Origin: Patescibacteria group bacterium
GTDB lineage: Bacteria > Patescibacteria > Paceibacteria > Paceibacterales > UBA10102
Assembly (NCBI GenBank): GCA_024239055.1
Contig: JANBVJ010000001.1
Span: forward strand, 186,001 to 250,000
Reading direction: 5' to 3'
DNA: 64,000 nt
The translations under genes and the position numbers were made by a program. The notes under the pieces were generated by a model, which worked only from the letters and a program-made list of their open reading frames with translations, was not told the DNA's origin and searched no databases. Numbering within the stretch: the first letter of the stretch is position 1; every line of letters begins with the position of its first letter. Shown one piece after another: positions 22,267 through 29,175 of the stretch.

Positions 22267-23235
22267 ATGTTCATAGATGAATTAGTAATACACGTTAAAG
22301 CAGGGAATGGTGGCAATGGAGTTGTCCGGTGGCGCCATGAAAAGAATAGGGAATATGGAGGACCTTCTGGAGGTGACGGTGGAAGAGGAGGAGATATATA
22401 TGCTCTTGCTACACGTAACATTAACTTACTCTCAAAGTATAGAACTAAAAAGAAGTTTGAATCAGAGAGAGGATTTGATGGTAAAAGGAAAAGCCTGCAT
22501 GGAGCTGATAGGAAGGATTTAGATATATTACTTCCAATTGGTTCAATTATTACCAATAAAACAACGGGCCAGGTTCTTCGTTTAGATAAAGAAGGGGAGC
22601 GAGTGCTGCTCTTAAAAGGAGGCAAAGGCGGATATGGGAACGAACACTTCAAGAGCTCTACTAACCAAAGACCAATGAAGGCTACTAACGGAAGACCTGG
22701 AGGGGAAGCTGACTTCTTATTTGAGGTAGAACTAATAGCTGATGTTGGATTAATAGGTCTTCCTAATGCAGGAAAAACTAGCTTACTGAATACTATAACT
22801 AAAGCTAAGGGAAAGATTGGGGATTATCCCTTTACGACAATAGAGCCTCATCTAGGAGAGTTCTATGGATATATTATCTCAGATATTCCTGGATTAATTG
22901 AGGGAGCAGCTAAAGGAAAAGGATTAGGACATAAGTTCCTGCGGCACATTAGAAGAACTACGATATTGGTACACTTAGTATCTTTAGAGAATGAAAACGT
23001 TGTTAAAACATATAAAACAATTAGAAAGGAATTAGAAGAGTTTGATAAAGAGCTACTGAACAAAAAAGAGATTGTACTATTAACTAAAACAGATGTTATT
23101 GAAGACAAAAAGAAACTTAATGAAATTGTTAAAGATATGAAAAAGATTGTTTCTGAGGTTGAGACAATATCTTTATATGATGATAACTCAGTAAAAGAGT
23201 TTTCAGACTTTTTAATTAAAGAACTGAAAAAATAA
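22267..23235 (+). CDS. obg: GTPase Obg
   Basis: Ribosome-associated GTPase needed for large-subunit assembly. Obg fold at the N-terminus (MFIDELVIHVKAGNGGNGVV, then Gly-rich GGPSGGDGGRGGDIY), followed by the G domain: G1 GLPNAGKTSLLN (about residue 165), switch II DIPGLIEGAAKGKGLGHKFL and G4 TKTD. 322 residues, without the extra C-terminal domain of some Obg proteins. A TGATACCAT box ends 6 bases before the ATG, the leaderless pattern. Not next to rplU or rpmA as is usual. Confidence 0.96.
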   Translation: MFIDELVIHVKAGNGGNGVVRWRHEKNREYGGPSGGDGGRGGDIYALATRNINLLSKYRTKKKFESERGFDGKRKSLHGADRKDLDILLPIGSIITNKTTGQVLRLDKEGERVLLLKGGKGGYGNEHFKSSTNQRPMKATNGRPGGEADFLFEVELIADVGLIGLPNAGKTSLLNTITKAKGKIGDYPFTTIEPHLGEFYGYIISDIPGLIEGAAKGKGLGHKFLRHIRRTTILVHLVSLENENVVKTYKTIRKELEEFDKELLNKKEIVLLTKTDVIEDKKKLNEIVKDMKKIVSEVETISLYDDNSVKEFSDFLIKELKK

Positions 23236-23236
23236 A

Positions 23237-23264
23237 TTGACTTATTTAAAAAATACTATAAGAT
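23237..23264 (+). promoter_or_regulatory. Promoter of 98-residue protein gene
   Basis: TTGACT (23237-23242), 16-base spacer, TAAGAT (23259-23264); begins one base after the obg stop codon. Leader about 38 bases to ATG 23309, with AAGGG upstream of the start as a weak ribosome site. Confidence 0.6.
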
Positions 23265-23308
23265 TTAGCTAGCATTCTTTATTGCAGAAAAACTACGAAG
23301 GGCTAGTA

Positions 23309-23605
23309 ATGACCACCGATAGAAAAACAGAAGAACAGATTATCGGGCGAGAATTGGCATTACTAGTAATTTCTAGTAATCGCAACATTCGAAGAGTCTT
23401 AGATTCTAAGGCTTCTATAGATGAGCCACTTGGAAAGACAACGATTCTCCGAAAAGAACGTGATCAATGCCTTTTGGAAGCTGTAGGAGATACTGCGGAG
23501 ATTAATAGACTTATTTCCTTTTTTGAAGAATCAAAAGGTATTGAGATCTTAGATAAGAATCGAAGCAGGCGCGTTACTGTTCCATTTCCAAAAAACTTAT
23601 CTTAA
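23309..23605 (+). CDS. Hypothetical small soluble protein
   Basis: 98 residues with no signal peptide, membrane helix or recognised domain. Mixed charged sequence with predicted helices (TEEQIIGRELALLVISSN, EINRLISFFEESKGI). Start set at ATG 23309, preceded by GAAGGG; an upstream TTG (23282) is less likely because it would place the start only about 10 bases from the predicted transcript start. It has its own promoter and terminator between obg and the MazG-like gene. Function unknown. Confidence 0.55.
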   Translation: MTTDRKTEEQIIGRELALLVISSNRNIRRVLDSKASIDEPLGKTTILRKERDQCLLEAVGDTAEINRLISFFEESKGIEILDKNRSRRVTVPFPKNLS

Positions 23606-23619
23606 ATAGAGCGCTCAGT

Positions 23620-23647
23620 AGAACATCGTTTCACGGTGTTCTTTTTA
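23620..23647 (+). terminator. Terminator
   Basis: AGAACATCG pairs with CGGTGTTCT across TTTCA, followed by five T. Confidence 0.85.
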
Positions 23648-23678
23648 CTTAAAAGATATATTCTGATAATATATATTT

Positions 23679-24365
23679 ATGGAATCTATTAAAACAGATA
23701 CAACTATAAAAGAGTATCAGGCCTTTATTCAAAAAGTATACGGCCTTCCCAATGACAGGTACTTTGATACATGGGATATGTTAAACAACTTAGGGCGCTT
23801 TGCTATGAGAGGAATGAAAGGCATTCGTAAAAACGACAAAGAAAAGGCAACAAACAACTTTATCATTGCTTTAAGCTGGTTTATGTCAATAATGAATCAG
23901 CTCCATATTGATATAGAACAGGAAACCTGGGAGAGATTCCCTTTTTTCTGCTCTTACTGTGCGTCCTATCCATGCTCATGTAAGGAAAACAAAGTAAAAG
24001 AGCGCCAGAAGGTTGTAATTGATGATACAAAGCGCACTAAAACCTTACAGGAGTCCCAGGATATGTTTCAAGGACTCTATCCCAAAGAAGACAGAACTTT
24101 GGAGCATGCAGGTATTCATTTATCTGAGGAGTTGGGTGAGTTCTCAGAGGCGATACTTACATTCAGAGGAAACCATAACGATACTGACTTTGAAAAAATT
24201 ACTAGGGAAGCAGCTGATGTAATATCCTGCTTTATTGGAGTATTCAATTCACTTAATGTTAATTTGGCAGAAGAACTCTCCCAACAATTCTCCAACAACT
24301 GCCACATCTGCCATGATATACCATGCACATGTAACTTTACCTTTATAACGGAGTTTAAGTCTTAA
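23679..24365 (+). CDS. MazG-like protein with two repeats and zinc knuckles
   Basis: 228 residues made of two similar halves. Each has a MazG-like helical segment (the second is the clearer: LSEELGEFSEAIL and EAADVISCFIGVFNSL, with the E-E-x-x-E and E-x-x-D pattern that binds Mg2+ in nucleoside triphosphate pyrophosphohydrolases) and ends in a CxxC...CxC cluster (CSYC...CSC and CHIC...CTC), probably a zinc site. The first half keeps the helices but lacks most acidic metal ligands. Likely role: hydrolysis of nucleotides or damaged NTPs. Leaderless promoter: TGATAATAT ends 6 bases before the ATG. Confidence 0.7.
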   Translation: MESIKTDTTIKEYQAFIQKVYGLPNDRYFDTWDMLNNLGRFAMRGMKGIRKNDKEKATNNFIIALSWFMSIMNQLHIDIEQETWERFPFFCSYCASYPCSCKENKVKERQKVVIDDTKRTKTLQESQDMFQGLYPKEDRTLEHAGIHLSEELGEFSEAILTFRGNHNDTDFEKITREAADVISCFIGVFNSLNVNLAEELSQQFSNNCHICHDIPCTCNFTFITEFKS

Positions 24366-24374
24366 TTTATAAAT

Positions 24375-24920
24375 ATGATACCCATTAACTTATTTAATCA
24401 GCTACTGGCGCTTGCAACTATTGGAATGCAGGTTGCTATTGTAGTGTTACTTCTTTCAATAGTTACTTATTCTAAAATAGGGTATGCAAAGGCATTAGTT
24501 GATATAGTTGGCAAAAACGCTATTGCATTAGCCGGTTTAGTTGCACTTGCGGCCACCGTTGGAAGTTTAATCTACTCTGAGGTTGCGCAGTTTGAACCAT
24601 GTAATCTATGCTGGTACCAGCGCATGTTCATATATCCTCAGGTTATTCTTTTGGGTATTGCTTTATTCAAGAAAGATAGTAGAATAGTAGATTATATCTT
24701 AGGACTTTCTATTGTAGGAGGAGTTATTGCCGCATACCATTATTTCATTCAAATAACACAAACTGCGGGAACCCTATGTTCAGCTCTAGAAGGTTCCACT
24801 TCTTGCATAACTATATTCTTTATGGAGTATGGATATATCACAATTCCTTTTATGTCCCTTGTAACCTTATCCCTTATTATCGTGATTATGATAGCTCAAA
24901 AGATTAGAAAAACAATATAA
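24375..24920 (+). CDS. dsbB: DsbB-type disulfide oxidoreductase
   Basis: Membrane enzyme that reoxidises a periplasmic/extracytoplasmic thiol oxidase by passing electrons to quinone. 181 residues, about five hydrophobic helices; the redox motif CNLCWYQR after helix 2 and the second pair LCSALEGSTSC in the following loop are the DsbB/BdbC hallmarks. The N-terminal extra helix (residues 15-28) is longer than in the minimal family. Starts 9 bases after the MazG-like gene and its stop overlaps the next start by one base, so it heads the redox operon. Confidence 0.88.
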   Translation: MIPINLFNQLLALATIGMQVAIVVLLLSIVTYSKIGYAKALVDIVGKNAIALAGLVALAATVGSLIYSEVAQFEPCNLCWYQRMFIYPQVILLGIALFKKDSRIVDYILGLSIVGGVIAAYHYFIQITQTAGTLCSALEGSTSCITIFFMEYGYITIPFMSLVTLSLIIVIMIAQKIRKTI

Positions 24921-25327
24921 TGAAGCGTAAAAGCTACACAATTCTCTTAATTGCAATTATTGGAATAAGCACCATTGGTTTTCTTGGTGTTGGCCTTATG
25001 GATCATAATGGCTCTCAACTCTGTCCATTTTCAAGTACAACTTGTCCTCCAGTAAACAATGCTTTTTTTGTAGCACTCCATCATATCTCAGGACTAGCAG
25101 GTCTTAACGAGATAAATATAAGTGCAGTTGGAGTGCTTTCCGTATTACTGCTCTTACTTGTTGTTTTCATAAAAACTAAAGAACCAACAATACAACCATT
25201 ACGTCTGAAACGATCTCAAATAAGTAAACAAATAGTAACCACTTACATTAAACAACTTTTGTTCTGGCTCGCGCTTAATAATAAACGAGATCCACACCTA
25301 TTAGCCTTTGTGCGAAGTGAAACCTGA
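24920..25327 (+). CDS. Two-helix membrane protein of the redox operon
   Basis: 135 residues of unknown function. N-terminal membrane helix (SYTILLIAIIGISTIGFLGV), a short extracytoplasmic loop with two Cys (QLCPFSSTTCPPVN) that could be a disulfide or metal site, a second helix (SAVGVLSVLLLLLVVFI) and a basic cytoplasmic tail. Overlaps the dsbB stop by one base. Because of its position it is probably a partner in disulfide or copper handling, but this is inference. No family recognised. Confidence 0.6.
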   Translation: MKRKSYTILLIAIIGISTIGFLGVGLMDHNGSQLCPFSSTTCPPVNNAFFVALHHISGLAGLNEINISAVGVLSVLLLLLVVFIKTKEPTIQPLRLKRSQISKQIVTTYIKQLLFWLALNNKRDPHLLAFVRSET

Positions 25328-25403
25328 TTCTTTCAGGATTCTTTGAGTGATTATTCACTACGCACTTCTTAATATATAAGAGGTGCGTTTTAAAAATAAA
25401 ACA

Positions 25404-25886
25404 ATGAAACAAATTGCAATTTATATAGCTATAATATTATTCCTTGTAGGGATAGTATGGTTAGCAGTAACAGACAAAGACAACAGTATATCTGCCTATT
25501 CACTAGGCATGTTAACGGCGCAAGAACAGAGTTTCGACTTTGGAGTAATCCAAATGGAAGGTGGAAATGTTATTCATCAATTTGAACTGAAAAATGAGAG
25601 TGAGGATTCAGTAACAATTGAAAAGGTCTTTACCTCTTGCATGTGCACAACAGCCAAAGTCCACGATAATAATGGAGATGAACACGGTATCTTTGGTATG
25701 CATGGTGTACAACGAACAAACATTAAAGTTGGAGTAGGGGAGTCGGTAATGATAGAAGCCATATTTGATCCTGCAGCTCATGGACCTGCAGGAGTTGGAC
25801 TGGCTCAGCGTTCAATATATCTTGAAACGAACTCAGCTGCATCTCCTAAGATAGAGCTACGGTTTGAAGCAGTAGTAACACGATAA
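25404..25886 (+). CDS. DUF1573 domain exported protein
   Basis: 160 residues: an N-terminal membrane anchor (IAIYIAIILFLVGIVWLAV) and one DUF1573 Ig-like domain, recognised from SFDFGVIQMEGGNVIHQFELKN-type start and TSCMCTTA, whose two Cys could bind metal or form a disulfide. GEHGIF-like His/Gly-rich loop (DEHGIFGMHGVQ) adds possible metal ligands. I use ATG 25404; the frame extends to a GTG 21 bases upstream. Directly followed by ccdA (4-base gap), an association that fits a role in thiol or copper chemistry outside the cytoplasmic membrane. Confidence 0.75.
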   Translation: MKQIAIYIAIILFLVGIVWLAVTDKDNSISAYSLGMLTAQEQSFDFGVIQMEGGNVIHQFELKNESEDSVTIEKVFTSCMCTTAKVHDNNGDEHGIFGMHGVQRTNIKVGVGESVMIEAIFDPAAHGPAGVGLAQRSIYLETNSAASPKIELRFEAVVTR

Positions 25887-25890
25887 TTCT

Positions 25891-26745
25891 ATGGATATTA
25901 TTTTTTCTGCATCAATCATTGCAGCCTTTATAGCCGGTATGGTGGCCCTCTTTGCCCCATGCTGCATTACCGTACTTCTGCCTTCATACCTTGCCTCGAC
26001 CTTTAGGGAACGACGCAACATAGTAAAGATGACCTTTGTCTTCTTTGCTGGTATCTCACTTGTTCTAGTGCCTATTGGATTGGGAGCTGCTGGCTTAGCT
26101 CAACTCTTTCGTAGCTTTCACTCAGAACTGTACATTGCAGGAGGACTATTAATGGTGGCTCTTGCTGTAATGGCGGTATTGGGAAAAGGATTCTCGATTA
26201 TTCCAATGCCTAAAAGAGCAAATACATCAGGACAACCTGTGGGCGTCAAATCAGTATTTACGCTTGGCGTGTTTTCTGGAGCCGCCACTTCTTGTTGCGC
26301 CCCCGTGTTAGCTGGAGTTGTAACATTGGCTGTAATTTCAGGAGCCTTTTGGAAAGGACTAATAGTTACATTTGCCTATGTCTTTGGTATGGTATTTCCT
26401 TTGTTTATCTCAGCGTGGCTGTATGACAAGTTTAAGCTTCAGGAGTCTAAACTGATTCAGGGAAAGAACTTTAACTTTTCTTTTATGGGAAAAGAATTAT
26501 CTGTACACTCTACAAATCTTATCGCGGGAGCAATCTTCCTTTTCATGGGAGGAATTCTCCTGTTCCTGGGAATAACTGGGGAAGCATTCTTTGCACCAGA
26601 ATCACAGATTGCCATGGGTGAGTCATTAAACCTATGGTCAGGCTCACTTCTAAACAAGCTTATGGAAATTCCTGATGTTATATGGGGTGGCCTAATCATT
26701 GCAGCATTCGCATTCTTTCTTTACTCAGTAAGAAAAACAAAATAA
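25891..26745 (+). CDS. ccdA: CcdA/DsbD-like thiol electron transporter
   Basis: Polytopic membrane protein of the CcdA/DsbD transmembrane family, which carries reducing equivalents from cytoplasmic thioredoxin to outside. 284 residues and six to seven helices. The pseudo-symmetric Cys/Pro motifs are visible: FAPCCITVLLPSYL in helix 1 and ATSCCAPVLAGVV in the matching helix of the second half. With dsbB (oxidising) and DUF1573 nearby, this gives both directions of thiol transfer. Its TAA stop overlaps the next ATG by one base. Confidence 0.85.
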   Translation: MDIIFSASIIAAFIAGMVALFAPCCITVLLPSYLASTFRERRNIVKMTFVFFAGISLVLVPIGLGAAGLAQLFRSFHSELYIAGGLLMVALAVMAVLGKGFSIIPMPKRANTSGQPVGVKSVFTLGVFSGAATSCCAPVLAGVVTLAVISGAFWKGLIVTFAYVFGMVFPLFISAWLYDKFKLQESKLIQGKNFNFSFMGKELSVHSTNLIAGAIFLFMGGILLFLGITGEAFFAPESQIAMGESLNLWSGSLLNKLMEIPDVIWGGLIIAAFAFFLYSVRKTK

Positions 26746-27593
26746 TGAATTACGAAAAAATGTGGCCATGGGTAGCTGGAGCCCTACTCTTGCTCCTTAT
26801 AGTTTCTCCAACACGCCCCAATCCACCAAATACAACGTATGAAGAGTTAGCAAAAGAGGTGATAATATCTGAAGGATTTACACTGCCTGTTCAATGGGGA
26901 GACTTGGGAAAGCAGATGGTTGAATCAGGCGTCATTGACGAAGAGAAGTTCATAAAACTTTATGAACAAAGAGGCGGTATGACAGAAGAGATGAAACAGC
27001 TTCTTTTAGGAGGATACAAAGGAAATCTTGTAATGAATAAAGAAAACTCTGGTTTTATACTCAATCTTTTATGGGCATTTGGTTTGAGTAATCAGAATAG
27101 AATTCTTACAGAAGGTACTATGGCAGACCCTAAATATGGCGGATCAGATAGATTCGCCTCTACAGGCGGCTGGAGACTGGCAATAGGGGATACTATGGAG
27201 CACTACAGTGCGCATATCTTTATATCTCTAACGACAGAACAACAAGAACTTGTAGAGCGCGTTTCCAAGAACATATACCGGCCATGTTGCGGCAACTCAA
27301 CTTACTTTCCTGACTGCAATCACGGAATGGCAATGCTTGGACTCTTAGAACTCATGGCATCTCAAGGAGTAGGGGAGGATGAAATGTACTCAGTAGCGCT
27401 TCAGGTAAACTCCTACTGGTTTCCCGACACATATCTCGCAATTGCCAAATACTTTGCGCTGCGAGGTGTCTCATGGAAACAAGTTAACGCAAAAGAAGTG
27501 CTGGGATCTCTCTACTCAAGTGCCACTGGATACCAACAGATTTTAGCTGAAATTGAGCCACCAAAGAACCAAGGCGGGGGCTGTGGAGTATAA
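26745..27593 (+). CDS. Exported Cys-rich protein of unknown function
   Basis: 282 residues with an N-terminal anchor (WPWVAGALLLLLIVSP). The body is helical; a distinctive segment IYRPCCGNSTYFPDCNHGMA (about residues 182-202) offers three Cys and one His, followed by MLGLLELMASQG, and the protein ends GGGCGV. The cluster looks like a metal- or haem-binding or disulfide centre. Co-translated with ccdA through a one-base overlap, so it is probably a substrate or partner of the thiol pathway. Start chosen at ATG 26745 because an earlier in-frame ATG lies deep inside ccdA. No family recognised. Confidence 0.6.
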   Translation: MNYEKMWPWVAGALLLLLIVSPTRPNPPNTTYEELAKEVIISEGFTLPVQWGDLGKQMVESGVIDEEKFIKLYEQRGGMTEEMKQLLLGGYKGNLVMNKENSGFILNLLWAFGLSNQNRILTEGTMADPKYGGSDRFASTGGWRLAIGDTMEHYSAHIFISLTTEQQELVERVSKNIYRPCCGNSTYFPDCNHGMAMLGLLELMASQGVGEDEMYSVALQVNSYWFPDTYLAIAKYFALRGVSWKQVNAKEVLGSLYSSATGYQQILAEIEPPKNQGGGCGV

Positions 27594-27596
27594 GTC

Positions 27597-27625
27597 TTGA
27601 CAGATACCCCTAGGGGGTATATGAT
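27597..27625 (+). promoter_or_regulatory. Copper-responsive promoter
   Basis: Consensus-grade promoter TTGACA (27597-27602), 17-base spacer, TATGAT (27620-27625). The whole spacer is the CsoR-type operator, so repressor binding would occlude RNA polymerase. Confidence 0.85.
27604..27620 (+). promoter_or_regulatory. CsoR operator
   Basis: Near-perfect palindrome ATACCCCTAGGGGGTAT, the C-tract/G-tract architecture of CsoR sites, placed between -35 and -10. A csoR gene lies in the same operon (28905), so autoregulated derepression by Cu(I) is predicted. Confidence 0.85.
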
Positions 27626-27636
27626 ACAATGGATTT

Positions 27637-27714
27637 ATGAAAAGTACTCAAAAGAAAGCTGCTCATCGGTCGAAATTCATATTAAACATTATTCAATACC
27701 ATGAACAATCTTAA
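27637..27714 (+). CDS. Possible 25-residue leader protein of copper operon
   Basis: First ATG after the copper promoter (11 bases past the -10 box) opens a 25-codon frame, MKSTQKKAAHRSKFILNI and a short tail, ending inside the next gene (14-base overlap). It is basic, has two His and no Cys. It may be a coupling leader peptide rather than a functional protein. Confidence 0.4.
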   Translation: MKSTQKKAAHRSKFILNIIQYHEQS

Positions 27715-27973
27715 CATTACAAAGACAGGTAATGTGGTTGGAATTCTTTCAACAGTCTTCTTTCTATTTTGTATGGCTTGGGGACTTATCCTTACGGCAC
27801 CAGAATTAAAGGAGCTACATCTTAACATCCTTCGTATTGTATATCCTGGATTTTCCATGAGTATTATCGGAGCTACAGCTGGTATAGTTGCATCATTCAT
27901 TTATGGATGGTTATTTGGAGCTCTCTTTGCATGGCTCTGCAACAAAATCTGCATTGAAGAAGAAAATAAATAG
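27701..27973 (+). CDS. Two-helix membrane protein (copper operon)
   Basis: 90 residues with two membrane helices (about 12-30 and 48-75) joined by a short loop. The layout resembles the DUF5676-type membrane proteins often placed beside heavy-metal ATPases; I cannot confirm the family by eye. Starts inside the preceding short frame and lies in the CsoR-controlled operon, so it is probably involved in metal export or in stabilising the ATPase. Ends with an acidic tail (IEEENK). Confidence 0.6.
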   Translation: MNNLNITKTGNVVGILSTVFFLFCMAWGLILTAPELKELHLNILRIVYPGFSMSIIGATAGIVASFIYGWLFGALFAWLCNKICIEEENK

Positions 27974-28013
27974 AAAGTCAAGAAGAAAATTCATTAATTA
28001 AAGGCAAGAAGAT

Positions 28014-28190
28014 ATGGTCTTTGGACTATTTGAAAAACACTGCCCAGTATGTGGCATGGAAGTTAACAAAGAAGATGCTATACTGCGCTTTGATAAATAC
28101 CTCTGTTCGGAAGAATGTGCGGAGGGGTGGCGAAAGAAATTAGCTCAAGAAGAATCCAAAGCTGCAAAAAGTGGGAACTGCTGCGGCTAA
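28014..28190 (+). CDS. Small TRASH-like metal-binding protein
   Basis: 58 residues. HCPVCGMEV (C-x2-C-G-M) and YLCSEECAEGW (C-x3-C) form the TRASH/YHS-type four-Cys metal site, and the C-terminus adds GNCCG. Such domains bind copper or zinc and are common beside copper ATPases as chaperones or sensors. It lies in the CsoR-controlled operon between two membrane proteins. A purine-rich GGCAAGAAG precedes the ATG. Confidence 0.8.
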   Translation: MVFGLFEKHCPVCGMEVNKEDAILRFDKYLCSEECAEGWRKKLAQEESKAAKSGNCCG

Positions 28191-28209
28191 TAAACCATAC
28201 TAAAGAAAT

Positions 28210-28908
28210 ATGCAATATGCATGGTTCTTATGGAGTATACTCCTACTTATTGTTTGGTTAGGTGTGTATATCTCCATAGGAAATAAAATTGGTAGAAAAG
28301 AAATGCTGGTCGTGAGCTTTTGGACATCACTCCTAGGATTTAGCGAACCACTCTTTATTCCTATATACTGGAATCCTCCCTCCGTGTTTGACCTAGCTCA
28401 GAAAACCGGATTTGATATTGAAAGCTTTATCTTTGCATTTGCTATTGGAGGATTGACCGTCATGATCTATGAAAGTATATTTCGTATAAAACACGAGAGG
28501 ATTTCACAGACCGAGAGACATCATGTTCATCATAAATTTCACCTATTGGCCCTTCTCTCAGGACCAATTATATTTGTGGCACTTCTCATGTCTACGAACC
28601 TTAACCCCATCTATTCTGCTATTATAGCCTTGATTGGAGGAGGTCTATTTACATGGTACTGCCGTCCAGATCTTAAAAAGAAAATGATTACTTCAGCATT
28701 CCTATTTCTTGGTATCTATTTCCTATATTTCCTAACTCTTATAACTGCTTTCCCTAGTTATGTTGAAAAGGTTTGGAATTTTTCTACAATATCAGGGATT
28801 TTGATTCTCGGCATTCCCTTAGAAGAACTAATCTTTGCATTTGCCTTAGGCTTTCTATGGTCAAGCGTGTATGAACATATAAAATGGTATAAAATAAAAA
28901 GAGTATGA
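28210..28908 (+). CDS. Lycopene cyclase domain membrane protein
   Basis: 232 residues, six to seven membrane helices. Two copies of the hallmark of the small carotenoid-cyclase domain (CarR/CrtY-cd type) can be seen: an early SEPLFIPIYW region and a late ILGIPLEELIFAFALGFLWSSVYEH, with the P-x-E-E acidic pair. In other organisms such domains cyclise lycopene. No other carotenoid gene is in the window, and the position inside a copper operon is unexpected; a different membrane role is possible. Its last 4 bases overlap csoR. Confidence 0.7.
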   Translation: MQYAWFLWSILLLIVWLGVYISIGNKIGRKEMLVVSFWTSLLGFSEPLFIPIYWNPPSVFDLAQKTGFDIESFIFAFAIGGLTVMIYESIFRIKHERISQTERHHVHHKFHLLALLSGPIIFVALLMSTNLNPIYSAIIALIGGGLFTWYCRPDLKKKMITSAFLFLGIYFLYFLTLITAFPSYVEKVWNFSTISGILILGIPLEELIFAFALGFLWSSVYEHIKWYKIKRV

Positions 28909-29174
28909 AAAAATCCTTAAAAAAACGTATTTCAAATAGGCTGCGCATCCTTGAAGGACAGATTCGTGGTCTGCAGCGCATGGTAGAGGAAGAAAAGTAC
29001 TGCATGGATATCCTACACCAGACAGCGGCAACTAAAGAAGCATTATCTGGTGTGGAGGATTTGCTTTTGGAAAATCATCTTTCAACGCACGTTGTAGAAC
29101 AAATGAAGTCAAAGAATACAAGGAAGGCGATAAAAGAAATGCTTGAGGTATATAAATTATCCAAAAAGAAATAA
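28905..29174 (+). CDS. csoR: Copper-sensing repressor CsoR
   Basis: 89-residue four-helix regulator of the CsoR/RcnR family. Key residues are present: an N-terminal basic helix (KKRISNRLRILEGQIRGL) for DNA contact, then Cys in EEKYCMDILHQT, His in ENHLSTHVVEQ further on, matching the C-H Cu(I) ligands of CsoR although the usual second Cys is replaced by the H-L-S-T-H segment, so the ligand set is not classical. A matching operator overlaps the operon promoter. Overlaps the preceding gene by 4 bases; copB follows after 1 base. Confidence 0.88.
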   Translation: MKKSLKKRISNRLRILEGQIRGLQRMVEEEKYCMDILHQTAATKEALSGVEDLLLENHLSTHVVEQMKSKNTRKAIKEMLEVYKLSKKK

Positions 29175-29175
29175 T

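Noticed and set aside
25383..25403. Upstream GTG start for the DUF1573 gene
   Set aside because: The signal anchor begins naturally at ATG 25404; the extension adds only a basic heptapeptide.
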